A stretch of DNA of 64,000 bases. Origin: Aphrophora alni (lineage: Eukaryota; Arthropoda; Insecta; Hemiptera; Aphrophoridae). Positions 24,880-37,255 of this stretch are shown here, one piece after another (the stretch's first letter is position 1; each line of letters opens with the position of its first letter). The translations under genes and the position numbers were made by a program. The notes beneath the pieces were generated by a model. It worked only from the letters and a program-made list of their open reading frames with translations, was not told where the DNA came from and made no database searches. Location of the stretch: assembly GCA_963513935.1 (NCBI GenBank), contig OY740768.1, positions 61,731,523 to 61,795,522 of the forward strand, given 5' to 3'.

Positions 24880-25560
24880 GCGTTTCTGCCAAAACTTCAT
24901 TTGTCAATTTTTTGAACCCAATTCAGGAGGAAGGTAAGATGGACCAGGTCATAGGTGTAAGGTTCTAGGTGAGTGTTGGGGTTTACCATAGGATTTTAGG
25001 TTAGGATTTGGTTGCTAGGCTTGTTGATTTTGCTCTAACTCCGGGTTCCGTGTCTGGTTAAGCGATATTCTTTGGTTTTCCTCCATTAGGTCTACTGTTC
25101 TTAAAAACGAGATTGCTTCATGCACATTTTCCCTCAGCTTTCCCATGGTGGCTAAATTTACACTATCCTTAAAATGTTACAAAGTGGAGAAAATTAAAAA
25201 TAGTTTTGGTATAGGACGTCTAAATGACAAGCTTTATGTAGAACTTTACAAAAATAGTCTGTCCGGTTCATTTGTCCGTTCTCGTGATATCGGCCGTATT
25301 GTATTTTATTTCTTACAACTTTATGTAATTGTATTGGCCAATAATAGTCCGAAAACTTCTTTTTAAAACCTGTAAAATCTGAGGTCCCTTTTTTAACAGC
25401 TGACCACCATTCTATCGTATGCCCATTTATAAACCTTTTAACCATAATTAAAATTTTCACTCTCCTCCATGAGAAGATTCGCCACTTCATGCGCACCTTC
25501 GATTTCCCCAATGAATGTCTTTGGTTTCTCCCGTAAATTTCACCAAATTCAACTTTGCTC
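24880..25560 (-). pseudogene. Retrotransposon gag relic (second, unrelated to the 18.6-21.7 kb element)
   Basis: Minus-strand frames with EIEGAHEVANLLMEESENFN (about 25505-25445), WWSAVKKGTSDFTGFKKKFS (about 25410-25350), VRNKIQYGRYHENGQMNRTD (about 25320-25260) and MGKLRENVHEAISFLRTVDL (25147-25085) read like the capsid region of an LTR-retrotransposon gag. Frameshifts separate the pieces. No zinc knuckle, polymerase or LTR was found beside it. Confidence 0.6.
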
Positions 25561-25870
25561 TACTTCAGCTCCCCTTCCATACTTGTGAAGACAACTCTCG
25601 AGCTGGCACTCTTTGTGTTTCCCATTTCGCCTACAATCTTTACCATTAAAAAATAATAAAATCTCTCCATTGACTCAGTTTTTTTATTTATTCCCCCTAT
25701 AATATTAGTATTTCTTTCAGATTTATGATTTCCTCTCTGATTTCCCCCAATTATTTTTCCAAATTGTCTTGTTTATTTTGACACCTATCTTTTTTTCTAT
25801 CTCCGTCTGTACCTCTATTACCTATACCTCTACTTTCTCCCCAAAATCATTCCTTTCGTTTTCGTTTAAT

Positions 25871-25872
<2 letters not shown>

Positions 25873-25948
<76 letters not shown>
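25873..25948. repeat. (TC)n microsatellite
   Basis: About 38 TC units in a pyrimidine-rich region (25760-26270). It generates a spurious Leu/Ser-rich frame. Confidence 0.97.
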
Positions 25949-25951
<3 letters not shown>

Positions 25952-28620
25952 CTTGCAAGTCTCTTTTCTCCCTTTCCTTCACAAACTTCTTTTCTTCCTC
26001 CTTCCTTTCCTTTAATTCCCTTTACATTTTTTCTTTTTCCAGGTCTTCTTGTCTCGTCTTCTTGCCTTATGCACTTCCACCTTTATTTTTCTTTCCTTTC
26101 TTATCCTTTCTCCTTTCTTGATAACGAAGATCTTATTCCTGTTTACCTTTTATTTTGCTTCCCTCTCCTAATGTATTTCATTTCTCACCTGTTGATCTTT
26201 GTTCCTTTGTTCCTCCAGATATTTCAACAATTGTTTCGTATCCCTATTAGCCATTTTGAAATTAATTAGTTACGCTGTCCTATTTATGGAATTTCTTGAT
26301 GATCGTTTATTTATTTATTTCGAATCCTCAAGCAAGCTACTCTTTCTTTAATCACACTTAATTACTTTTCCTCAAATTACTATTATTGTTTTATATAATG
26401 AAAATCACTATTTATTTTGGTTCTGTAACTTGCTTCAAAATTCAGTCGTAGTCCCTAGCAAATGTATTTCCTTGTACCTATTTAAGATCTATTGACAAAC
26501 ACCCTATTTATATTCTAAAGATTTTATGACGGCAATTATGTAGCCTTTCCCTTATTTAATGTGGAATGCCCAAAATATTCTTGTAATCATTTATATTATA
26601 TTAAATCACCAATGTTTCTTACAGTAACAAATCTTCTTCTAACAAGTTTTCCAGAATGCAGACAAGTTTATCTGACTCTTTTTAAAATTTACTTAAATCG
26701 AGCGATACGTTAGGGCGCCATCTACAACGCACAACCTCTGTACCACCTTGGTTTGTAGTTTATTTTCTTGTCGTGATCTCACTTGCTTCGCTCTTGTCGA
26801 GTCGAGTTGAGTATTTCCTTTCCATGTTATGTTCAGCTTCTCTGGAATTGAATATAGAGTACTATGTTACTAGACGTATTTTTTGAATTTAATTCGCTGT
26901 GTAAACTCTTAACCTGGTTGGGAAACCTATGCGTTGCGGAAAGAACAATCCAAACCACTGGAAGTCTGGGATGAATAATTGTCTGGCCTAGTCTGAGCGA
27001 ACCCGATGGAAACCCCACCCCCTTTTTTTAAAATACTTTCCAGTTATTATATTTACTTTACAAGTAACCGAGCAGCTCCAACTACACATTACTATTAATA
27101 TTCTACTATTGGTAATCTCTGGAGCGTAGGATCTTACCCCCAACTTATCTGCAGTTACTTAACTGAGAACTAATGATGACATTTTATTTCAAAAACATAT
27201 CGAGTGATTTTAATGAAATTTTATTTTTTATGAAATTTGGGACTGTATGTTATTTATGCAAATATTATACACTCTCTGTTTTATAGGTTAAATTTATGAA
27301 AGTCAACAAAAGTGTGATTTAAAAAATAAAACAAATATTATTTATATACGAAAACTTATAACTAACAAAATATATCAAAAATACTGTTAACAGAAAACAT
27401 ACTCTTATGACAAACAAGTAATACAATAATTCACACTTGATAACTTTTCTTGAATGAACAAAATTTAAATATTCTAAACTTATGCCCAGAGCAATCCAGA
27501 ATTTAAAAACAAAACAATTTTCTTCATATTGAGAAATCTATTTAAGATATATTATATTAAAATTTGCAACTTTTCTCTCAAAACGAAATACCGGGTAACT
27601 ATAAAATCACGATATTGGAAATTGTATTCATAGAAAGAAATAAGTTTTAAATGACAAATTCTATTTCTAAAAATATTTCCCCCAACTCAGTAATTCTAAG
27701 ATAATGTTTATAGAAGTTTTGGTTTACGTCACTGTGATTACCTGTGATTAATGCGGAGTTCAGGGTCCTCATATAAGATGGATCCTGATGACTGTTGTAT
27801 CCTTAAATGGTACCTTTTCCTATAGTGACTTAGGCGGATTCCAGGAACCTGTATCAAAATTTGGCGGAGTACAGGGTTATGTTTCTGATTTTGGCGGAGT
27901 TCCGAGTCCAAGGTTATCTGCTTTATTAGACGATTCGGTGGCGAGTATCTCCTCTAGACTGATGGTATTTCGGTTTCTCGATTTACTGTCTCGGTTTTCT
28001 TTGCTTGAAACTGTTACGACTTTTAAATTTTTTCGACTGTCTATCTTTAAGCCTTTTTGGATTTGTTTTTAACTTTTCATTAATTATTTACTATTATTAT
28101 TATTAATGCTTCTTACTGTATTTTTTAATTTCCGGAGACCCGTGGTTTTGGTTCCATGACTTGATCCTTCCAGCTTCTACCCTGTAGAAACCTTCTAACT
28201 ATTTGCGGGTTTTTTAAAATTTTTCAAGAAATCGACGGACAGCAAAACACTTCAAATTTTAAGACAAGAGCAGATCATAATTGTTTCGTGCATAACTTTT
28301 ATAATTTTTTTCTCTCACCTAGTACAATATCTGATACCAACAATTTTTCTTTTACCTGCTTCACTTAGTCCCTAATATTTGTTTCCATTTCTTCCTGTTT
28401 TTCTCCATTTATGGTCTGGAATTTCTTGAATATTAATTATTAAATTAATATAAGTATATCTACTATATTTATTCTGGATCTTTTGTATTTTTAAATTAAT
28501 TGAGTTAATAAGCCTTATTAGTGTGTTTTGTGTACTTTAAATTTCTTTTCAAGTGGCAGAACCGGGAACGCAAAATCCTACCTCAAGTATTAGGATAACG
28601 TAATGACACTTTAATGTATA
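25949..28620. other. Intron sequence with unidentified repeat remnants
   Basis: No gene supported. At 27740-27910 three short imperfect repeats containing ggcgga(g)tt(c)cagg occur, giving a frame with FGGVQG and FGGVPSP. A tggcagaaccgggaa string at 28555 and a tggcgccc string on the minus strand near 26715 resemble LTR primer-binding sites but lack partner LTRs. Confidence 0.4.
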
Positions 28621-28624
28621 CGTC

Positions 28625-29690
28625 GAGATAACAATACTCTATTGATGAGGCTTAAAACACAACAACAATAACGGTATTAAATGTAATATTTTTAGACTTT
28701 TATTAACTCTGCGTACTACTTTACTACAATTATTTAGCTCACACAAAAATGTTAAACTTGTACTTAACAATACGCAATAGAACATCATTTGTATATCATT
28801 GTTTGTATATCTTTCCTAACTCAGTTTAGTACTTTTAAAATAGTAATTTAAAACACACTCTAACTTTATGCAGAGACAAACAATACTCCACAGATAACTA
28901 TTAGGACTCTAGGACATTAGGACCGGTACCTCTAATATTTTTAGATATTTTCTAAATATGCTTAACTACAATAATTTAACTCACATCCTAACCTTATTAT
29001 CAAATAAAAATATTTTGCAGCTAATCCATAAGATAAAACCTGACTATGAACGCGTTTCAACAATTTTAAGGACCTTTTTAACTCAGCTGATCACATTACT
29101 TCAGTAACGTACCTCACACTCTACCCTTATACTGGGACATATTAATACTACACATATGACCTTTCAATCACAGTAACACGGTGTTTCTAGAATATATAGA
29201 CCTTTCCCAACTCAACACACTACTTAATAAATTCACACAGTTAACTTCTTCTACAATAATTTACCTCCAACAATTTACTGGGACAACAATTCTCCACATA
29301 AGCGGGTATTAATGTGTTTGTGTTGTAAGGGTCATCAATAGAGGTATTGTTAGAATATGAGATAAATTATTGATGTAAAGTAGTATGGCGAACTGAGAAG
29401 ATAGAAACACCGGTCTTTATGCGGTTGTAACTTAAGTGTGTGTCATCATAGGAATAGTTGTTAGATCCCAGTTTAAGAATAGTGTGATGTAAATTAATTT
29501 AGTAAATTAGAAAATTATGTAGGAAGTTTCTAAACATAGGGACCCCGGTTTTATATTGGTTACGATATAAGAAGTAAAGGTAGTTACTGCATATGGTAGG
29601 AAAGTATCCAAAGACAGGAGATCCGATGGTATTAACGTAGTTGTAGCGATTTCGATAAAATTTATTAACACAGATTTATTTCATCGGGTT
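28625..29690. repeat. Degenerate satellite in two opposed halves
   Basis: Units of about 120-145 bp contain ctacaataatttacctcac, gggacataacaatactcc, ttaggacac and ctaactcagttta. Copies start near 28720, 28840, 28970, 29097 and 29250 on the plus strand. From about 29330 to 29690 the same unit continues as its reverse complement (gaggtattgttagaatatgagataaattattgatgtaaagtagt). The same satellite recurs at 50530-51960 and 53510-53770. Copies are strongly diverged. Confidence 0.65.
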
Positions 29691-30318
29691 ATATATGGCT
29701 CAATTCTTTAATGCATTTAAAAATTCATTGAAAAATTTATAAGAAATTAAAATAAATTATAACCAGAGAATGTTAAAGACCAACAGTTTACAAGAAAACT
29801 AAGCTATTAGTTCTTTGGTAAAGAGACTTAAGTGTAGGTTAATTAGGGATATATTTCTTGACAACTAGTCGAAATAAACGAACTAAGTTATATATGGTGA
29901 AAAATTGAAGTTTATGAGATACAGATATATAACTATTAAAATGACATGAGATCCATTCTGGTGAGTTTTCGGGTTAAGAGTTTAAGTGTTGGAATATTAC
30001 AAGATTATTGGTTTTACTAGCAACAATAATTATAAATAGGTAACAGTAATTGAGATGTCTATTACTTTAAAAATACAAAAGATTTAACGATTGTTGTTTT
30101 CATAGTAGTGGCATTTTGAATGAAATGTATATAAGCTATGGTTTTATTTTGTGATTGGGAAAAAAGTCACTTGTATTGTTATAGGAAATTATTTAACAAT
30201 GTACATTAAATGTTTTTTATGCGATGTTCGTCTTTTGCAAAATATTTAGTTTAAATTATGTGAAGTAAGTGTGTAAATACAATATTGATGTAAATACTCT
30301 GTTTTTATTAATATATAG
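29691..30318 (+). other. Last part of intron 2 of serine protease gene 1
   Basis: AT-rich and featureless up to a pyrimidine tract (tctgtttttattaatatatag) that ends the intron at 30318. A second AG 12 bp further (30330) is an alternative acceptor in the same frame. Confidence 0.6.
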
Positions 30319-30877
30319 ATGCATACATAGATTCGACATTGGAGTTCTGGAATTAGCTACACCACTTCAGTTTAATGACAAAATATCCATTGTCAAACTT
30401 CCTGAACCTGTTAGTTCTATACGAAAATCTACTACCACATCAAGTTTTTTTAACAGTAAAACGAATTGTTTGATTTTAGGCTGGGGTTATACTAAAAAAC
30501 ACGATAAGACACGATCAATGCATGAAAAATTGAAGGGTGCTCTAGTGCCATTAATTGGACTTGACAAATGTAAAAATGAAATTTTCTTAAATAAAAAAAA
30601 ACATAATCACAAAAATCGAACCATATATAATGAATTGTGTTCTGATACTGACATCTGCTCCAAAGCTCCTCGTTCTATAAATGGTATTTGCAGTGGAGAC
30701 AGTGGAGGTCCGATAATTTGTGGTGGTGTACAAGTTGGTGTGACCTCTTGGAGTCATTCAGGGTGTGTGGGTCCACATATTCCCAATATGTATTCTAGGG
30801 TCGACATTAATGTACAATGGATAAGGGATATCATGTCTGGAACAAACATTACAGGACGTTACATGAACATTAAGTGA
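30319..30877 (+). CDS. Serine protease gene 1, exon 3 (catalytic Asp and Ser)
   Basis: The exon completes the split codon of exon 2 (phase 2) and ends at TGA 30875. The catalytic Asp is in FDIGVLEL and the catalytic Ser in GICSGDSGGPIICGG; C-terminal VTSWSHSGCVG and YSRVDINVQWIRDIM complete the fold. The residue six before the catalytic Ser, which sets S1 specificity, is Gly rather than Asp, so trypsin-like cleavage after Arg/Lys is unlikely; a chymotrypsin- or elastase-like preference is the inference. If the acceptor at 30330 is used, four residues (CIHR) are omitted. The full protein has all three catalytic residues and no break, so the gene looks functional. Confidence 0.88.
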
Positions 30878-31375
30878 AAACTTCAAGATTGCTATTTTTA
30901 TACAATTTGTTAAATGATACACTAAATGTATCTCTAAGATTCGGAACTACTTGTACTAAAATCACATCATGTTTATGAAGATATATTTATCGTTATGAAC
31001 GCATTTGTTGTAGTTTGCTAATTGGAGCTCCTTAATTGTCTGTACAATAGTTACACCAAAATAGTACTTCATAACTTCTGATTTATTAGTCAAAAATTAT
31101 AAACAAACCTAAGTTAAGAAACCTAACAGAAGCATCAAAATATTTTCGTGATTAACATAGCATTTACGAGTTCACTGTTGAAGGACTTTCCGATCGCAAT
31201 GTATTTTGTGTTTTTAGTTTATTCCTCAATGATTGTGTTCAACCATTATACTAAGATTTTCAATAACTTAAAAGTTGTAAAGCTTACATATTCAAAAATA
31301 ATTATTTAAGTTGGTTATTGTAATTATATATTGTATAAAATGTGTGGAAAAGGCCATCTGGCTTAAATAAGTTAC

Positions 31376-31423
<48 letters not shown>

Positions 31424-32061
31424 ATATTTGTATTTACACATCAGTAAATATGTATTTAATAATACATTCACTATTTATACATATATTAAAAAAGTTTAGA
31501 AACACAATACCGGTACTTATTTTAATAATTTTTATTATTCCTTTTCAGTTTGTAGAAAAATAGAAAAGACAAAAATGATGAAAACAGATGATCATAATAT
31601 GATGAATAATATTACAATAAATAACAACTTAGGCTCTAGTTATAATAATACATATACTATATCTATTAACCAGCTTAATTTGTTTTGAAAATGGAATTTT
31701 AGTTTGTGTCTACAAATTACAACAATATTACAAAGTATTAGCTGAAAAAAAATTGTTTAAACTACAAAAACAGGTTTGTTACTCTTTGTTAATTGTATAA
31801 CAATTTTTTTATAAGAGAGTATCGTAAAAAATTAGTAAATCAACGAATAACTAGAAATAAATCAATATTAAACTAAGAATGTAAAATTAATTACTAAATA
31901 TTTTACTCGTTTGTATAAAGTAAAAAAATACTTAGAACCACTAATAATACGAGTATATTACAATTTTCATCCCTATATAAAAATTTATTTAATGAACCTA
32001 TGTCATATATAAATATGACAAATTATATATATATATATGTCATGGTCATATATATATATGA
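30878..32061. other. 3' flank of serine protease gene 1, AT-rich
   Basis: No canonical AATAAA lies just after the stop codon. (AT)n at 31379-31421. No other gene seen. Confidence 0.6.
31379..31421. repeat. (AT)n microsatellite
   Basis: About 21 AT units. Confidence 0.95.
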
Positions 32062-32170
32062 TTGTGCAGCTAGCTATGTTTAATTTGGTATTCCTTTAAA
32101 CGGAAGAATTTAAAAAATTAAAACATTAAAAATAATTTTTTAATTCCTTTTTAGACGCATACAAACACAT

Positions 32171-32218
<48 letters not shown>

Positions 32219-32325
32219 TGTGTGTTATTACAAAAATTAGGAATTACAAAAATTATTTGAATGTTTTAATTTTAAAAATTCTTACGCTTAAAGGAATACC
32301 AGCTTAAACATAGCTAGCTGCACAA
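32062..32325. repeat. Foldback element with a (GT)n loop
   Basis: ttgtgcagctagctatgttt at 32062 is inverted as aaacatagctagctgcacaa at the right end (32325), and the arms remain complementary for about 90 bp through ggtattcctttaa and its complement. The loop is a (GT)n tract at 32173-32225. No coding content; a MITE is the likely explanation. Confidence 0.7.
32173..32225. repeat. (GT)n microsatellite
   Basis: About 26 GT units with one interruption, in the loop of the foldback element. Confidence 0.95.
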
Positions 32326-34165
32326 CCCAATTTAATAATAATATAAAACCATAATAATAATAATAAATTTGTACATTTGTGTTAGCGGTATTAAACTAAA
32401 TATAATTTAAATATATAACTTTTGTAGTAATTTCCGCATCTATTGGTTTTAGATTTGAGGTATGAAATAGTTGTATAGGTACTCGAAATAAGTTGACTTT
32501 TGTTCACTTTTCTCTCTCTTTGTATTTAAATGCGCTCATATTCCTGGACCAGGCAAATCTATATTGTGAAAAATAGTAGTTTTGCCTAGAGATGTATCGA
32601 AGAAAGTCATGTTAAGCCTGCCAAATTGTATTTAAGAAATTTTTTACGATTATCGGTTTATTAGTTTTTTTTACGAATTTAAACAACATATTTAAGGAAT
32701 CACAGTTACCTATTTATAATTTTTGAATACCGTTTTAAACATTACGTTCAATTCAATTTTTCTATGACTTGATCAGAATAGATGTGATCGAATGAGATTT
32801 TTAATGAAATTGAGGTTGCAGTGGCAGAAGTTAAATAGCCAGTAAAGTTTAACTTAGGACCTTTTCTGTACAGCAAGTATAAAATGACACTAGACAGCTT
32901 TTTTTTCTTTTTTTTTTTTAATGCGTGATTAACATTAAGATTATAATTTTTGTTAATGAAACGCAACATTTCTCTCCTACGAACCAAGAAAGGGGAGGAA
33001 GGAGAAATAAAACAGACTAAGGGATGGCTCAGAAGACAATGGCTTAAACTGTCATAAAAACATTGGAAGCAAGTCGAAATCAAGAGGATTCCATACAAGT
33101 ACCAGCACCTAAACAACAAGTACATTTTGTACAGCACACTAGACACATTATCAACTAAGTAATGTACTCGTTATGTCCTACTTATAAGATGACCTGCTAT
33201 ATGCGGCTACGGTTTACCTATAATGAACATACAAATGACCAGTAGTAGTAGTCGCATCAAAGAGATCATGTCAATATTTGATTTCGACAAAATAGTAATT
33301 ATAGATGATGTTATTTAAAATATTCATTTTAGTTTAAGTAGTTAGTTATTATCAAAAACCTACAGTAAAATGTTTGTTTTGTTGTGACTTATAGAAATAA
33401 AATGAAACTCCAGATGGCTGATCTGTATATTTCCTAATTTTTTAATCCCTGTAAGATATTCAAAGCTCACAAATTGACATTAATATTATTATGTAGAGTA
33501 ACGTATAAACGTTATATATCACAGAAAATAATGGTTTATTTGTTTAATTATCCATAATCGTGTATTGTAGCGAAGCTGTCTGGTTGTGAAAAATTGGAAT
33601 TGTCCCCTTAATAAATGTGTTTTTTATGCAATGTCGAATTTTAAAACTTCTTTGTATTATACAGTGTGGCAGCTAACCTATTATATTAGTTATATGCCAA
33701 TTTTGACCACATATGAATTCCGTGAATCCAACATCATAGGATCTAATAATATATCGATGATTTATTGAGAGAATCAAATATTACCGTTGTTGGTGTAATC
33801 AATAATAGATGCCACCACAGATACTATCTCAGACATATTTGTACTACAAAAAATGTATTTCAACTGGGAAGAGTGCAAAGGAATATTTCACTGAATGGCC
33901 ACTATATTATTTAATTCAAAAACCCTTGTAGTAAATGTTATTAAATACACCCGGCCCAACATCACCTACAAAATAATTAATACAAGAAGCATATCAATGG
34001 AACTAAACACTTCTCGGATATTTTTTTTTGTATATGAAACAGTCACAAAGGACGAATTAAGAATTAGGAGTTGTTATACATATAAATTATGTATATACTA
34101 TAAAAAATAACTAAATAGTAATCGTAAAATAAAATCAAAATTTAAACAGCTCCATGCTCGTTAGC
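32326..34165. other. Intergenic sequence, no gene supported
   Basis: Short frames only. A 132-codon minus frame at 32748-33146 contains a poly-lysine run from a T tract and no recognisable domain. On the plus strand the same place gives LRRQWLKLS followed by a stop and KHWKQVEIKRIPYKYQHLNN, which could be a fragment of an old gene, but I cannot name it. Confidence 0.45.
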
Positions 34166-34169
34166 TATA

Positions 34170-34935
34170 TGTAAGTCCTCATACACATATACATTACTTA
34201 AACATAAGTAGAGGCGGATATCTCAATTATAATTAGTAATAATACTCCAAATCTGAGTATATCAGAACGTGAATGTTCATTAAAGGTAGCCAAGTCGTCT
34301 TATCAATGTCCAATTCTTAACGACAAGTTGAGATAATAGAAAATAAAGGAGTTATATTGTTCCAAATGCGAGTACACCAAGGTATCAGTATGTTCACTAA
34401 CATGGAAAGAGTTCCAACTTATACAAAATCTTTAAACATAGGTAATGATCCGCATCTCATATACACTATATGTTATTCTTGAAAAGGAGCACACTTGGAC
34501 ATCTGTATTATCAATGATATTAGGTAATCGTTTCTACTGATATAACATCTTAAATCATAGGTTGTTAAGGGCATCTAATAAATTTATATTCTTCCAAATT
34601 GGAGTACACCTGGTACGTTCATTAACAGTAGGGAAGTATTCTTAAGCATATGCAATTTGTAAACATATTTAGTGATGGTTACCTCATAGATAATAAATGA
34701 GTTGTATCCTTCCAAATCTGAGTCCACCTGAGGCCTTGGATGTGTATTAACCGTATTTACGACGTCCAGGTCATATGAAATGTTTAAACATAAATAGTGA
34801 CTGGCGTTTCATCTACAATAATGGAGTTCTATTCTTGTAAATGGGAGTTAACCTGGAAACATGGATGAGTTTAGGTACCCATATGAAATATTTAAACGTA
34901 ACTAGTGATGGTTTTATTAGCATCTGGATGTTCAT
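34170..34935. repeat. Degenerate satellite, unit about 120-130 bp (second family)
   Basis: About six diverged copies share the order: catatgaaat(a/g)tttaaacata(a/g)(a/g)tag, gtgatggt, atctcatatataataaatgagtt, ttccaaatctgagtacacctgg, tggatgttcattaacagta. Its last copy runs into the start of the pogo relic. It differs from the satellite at 28.6, 50.5 and 53.5 kb. Confidence 0.65.
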
Positions 34936-34954
34936 TAACAAGTAAATTATCCTA

Positions 34955-35675
34955 CCGACTTGAAACACTTAAGGATAAATTGGCTGTTCATATAAAAATA
35001 CTTCAGGCAGTTGGATTTGCACCAACAAAACGAGATGTAAGAACATTGGCATACAATCTTGCTGTTACTCTAGGTAAGAAGCACGCTTTTAATATAAAAA
35101 AAATGGTTTTCCTCATTTATGCGAAGACGTCCTGATTAGAGTGTTAGGAAAGCTCAAGGTATTAGCAGAGCGAGAACAGAAGCTATGATCCGTGAGGAAG
35201 TTAAAGAATATTTCGCTCTTCTCACATCCATATGGACAGATAACAATCTTTTGGATAAGCCTGGTTGTATTTGGAATTGTGACGAAATTAGAGTACAGCT
35301 GAACAATGAGCCAGGTAAAGTTATTGAAGCAAAAGATAGTAAGGATGTCCACGTTACTAGCGCTGAAAAAGGTGAAACTATAACCGTAATAGCTTGCTGT
35401 AACGCAAAAGGGCAGTTTCATCCACATTTTTGCATTTTTAAAGGTGTTTATGCAAAGTCCCAATACGCCCGAAATGCGCCACCAGGAACGGTAGTCAAGA
35501 TGAGAAAAGAGAGCACCTACATAAACAGTAAACTTTTTATGGAATGACTTACCGAACATTTTATTCCACGAAAGCTTTCTGGTAAAATTTTATTAATCCT
35601 AGATGGTCATGGGTCACACACGAATTGTCCAAACATGCTGCAAGTCACCTCTGATAACGTCGTCATCATCTTGTG
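34955..35675 (+). pseudogene. pogo/Tigger-type DDE transposase relic
   Basis: Pieces in order: AVGFAPTKRDVRTLAYNLAV (helix-turn-helix side, about 34995-35060), MRRRPD then SVRKAQGISRARTEAM (35119-35190), IREEVKEYFALL, the first catalytic acid region in IWNCDEIRVQLNNEPGKVIE, then GETITVIACCNAKGQFHP and the second catalytic Asp in LLILDGHGSHTN (near 35597). Defects: a frameshift near an A8 run (35096-35104), TAG at 35137, TGA at 35545, and truncation after NVVII near 35670, before the third catalytic residue. In intact pogo elements this protein binds and cuts the element ends. This copy is dead. Confidence 0.85.
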
Positions 35676-35910
35676 AGTTGTAGATTTTAAAATATTTGTA
35701 ATTTAATTGATATATAGAAGTATTCTAAAATTTACATCAGTCAATAATATTTAACTACTGTCTTTTTATTTCTATTTCGCAATATAGCCCAAGTACATTA
35801 TAAAGCATACTTTTGTTTATATTTATTCATTTTATGTAGTCTTCGTTTATTATTAAGGGTAAAATCAAGTCAAAGTTGGTCTTAGTTAGGAAAACACTAA
35901 ACATTATAAA
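35676..35910. other. AT-rich spacer
   Basis: No feature between the truncated pogo relic and the duplicated upstream block of serine protease gene 2. Confidence 0.5.
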
Positions 35911-36933
35911 ATATGAATACATTTTGTACTACTTATAATTTAAAACCTAAGCCCGAATGTACTGCTGAAAGTTTTACGTTCCTAAACAGTTTTTTATTTA
36001 ATTTGTAATATTATTTTATCATGTATATTACAAGAAAATTATTTTTCAGAATTTTAACAAAACTTTGAAACTTATCATAATGGAATTTGGTAATTACCTA
36101 TTTTGTTTCAAAAATATTTAAAAAAAAGTAAAATTTTACAATAATTATCGGAGACGAAGAATGTGTTTTAAATTTCACGCATATATTGGGTTTATTTATA
36201 CAAAATATTTCTTTAAAATATTAATAGAGTTTTAACAATTAATGAAATATTCCTCTTCGTGTAAAGTTATATCACAGGATATTCAGGACAATGAATTCAG
36301 ATTTGTATTATTCAACATACACAATTCAACAAAACTAAACATGTTTATAAAGTAATAAATGGCAGTTCTTGTCTTTTCAGTTTCAAAAAATCAGCAAAAG
36401 CTTTTATGCTTAGTGGAAACTTTATTATATAACAATCCTATTTATCTAATATAGAATTGTTCTTGATTACATATTTTAACTATTTTTTCACAACCTAATC
36501 TCCATTTTAATCAACAATAAAAGGCTTAAAGAAAAACAAAATAGTTATTAAAGGATACAACAAAAATATTGTTTTAATTTTTAATATCCGTTACTAATTT
36601 TTTGAATTTAATAAATCGTAATAGAAGCTCGTTTCTTTGTAATAATCTTCTATCTCGTAAAATTTCTCTTGTTACAAATACAATATTTACATTTTAGTAT
36701 CAAAATTAGTCACATATTAGTACTCAATAGCCTCCATAGATATATTAGCGTGATATTCTTTTGTGTATTTACTGTTTACATCACTTTTGACGAAATTTAC
36801 TATCATTATAAAAGGAATCATTAAACGTGACATATTGGAGAACAAACTAACTCTTAATACTAAAAAAAAAAAAAATTATTTTAAATTTATTATTAATCAG
36901 TTTAGAAGTTCGTCATTATTAAGTCTTTAGGCT
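35911..36933 (+). promoter_or_regulatory. Duplicated upstream block of serine protease gene 2
   Basis: Begins with atatgaatacattttgtact, the counterpart of 10471-10490 upstream of gene 1, and stays recognisably related in patches to the start codon (taggctATGA). Distance to the start codon is 1023 bp against 998 bp in gene 1. It shows that the duplication copied at least 1 kb of upstream sequence. Confidence 0.5.
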
Positions 36934-37164
36934 ATGATTTTCTTTCCATGCATGTTTATTTTAACACTAGGATCAATTATACATTTTAATATGTCAAACT
37001 TTGTTTCTTCTTTCGACCATGATTCAATACCCAACAAAAAACATATTTTACATTCTAAACAATTATTAAGGAGAAAACTAAGTAATGTGAAAAGAAGAAT
37101 AATTGGAGGACACGATGCTACCGACATTAGAAGTTATCCGTACATGGCGTACTTATTGAGAGTT
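36934..37164 (+). CDS. Serine protease gene 2, exon 1 (signal peptide, propeptide, activation site)
   Basis: ATG at 36934 opens 77 codons that end in phase 0 at GTAAGT (37165), the same structure as gene 1 exon 1. MIFFPCMFILTLGSIIHF is a signal peptide. The propeptide is basic and without a clip domain. The activation site is NVKRRIIGGHDA, giving IIGG as the mature N-terminus. YPYMAYLLRV ends the exon. Exon 2 is at 49794, 12.6 kb away. The protein is diverged from gene 1 but plainly paralogous. Confidence 0.83.
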
Positions 37165-37204
37165 GTAAGTAAACTGTATTAAAAATAAGTAGTAGTGTAT
37201 ATAT

Positions 37205-37209
37205 ATATA

Positions 37210-37252
<43 letters not shown>
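37205..37252. repeat. (AT)n microsatellite
   Basis: Interrupted AT repeat followed by a short GT tract. Confidence 0.9.

Positions 37253-37255
<3 letters not shown>

Noticed and set aside
25769..26269. 166-codon Leu/Ser-rich frame resembling a membrane protein
   Set aside because: Caused by (TC)n and a pyrimidine-rich region; no conserved features.
26698..26730. tggcgccc string (minus strand) as an LTR-retrotransposon primer-binding site
   Set aside because: No LTR end or partner LTR found beside it; a short match alone is weak. The same applies to tggcagaaccgggaa at 28555.
32748..33146. 132-codon minus-strand frame as a gene
   Set aside because: Includes a lysine run from a T tract, no recognisable domain, AT-rich chance-like composition.
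35113..35559. 148-codon minus-strand frame
   Set aside because: Antisense shadow of the pogo transposase relic, whose plus-strand motifs are clear.
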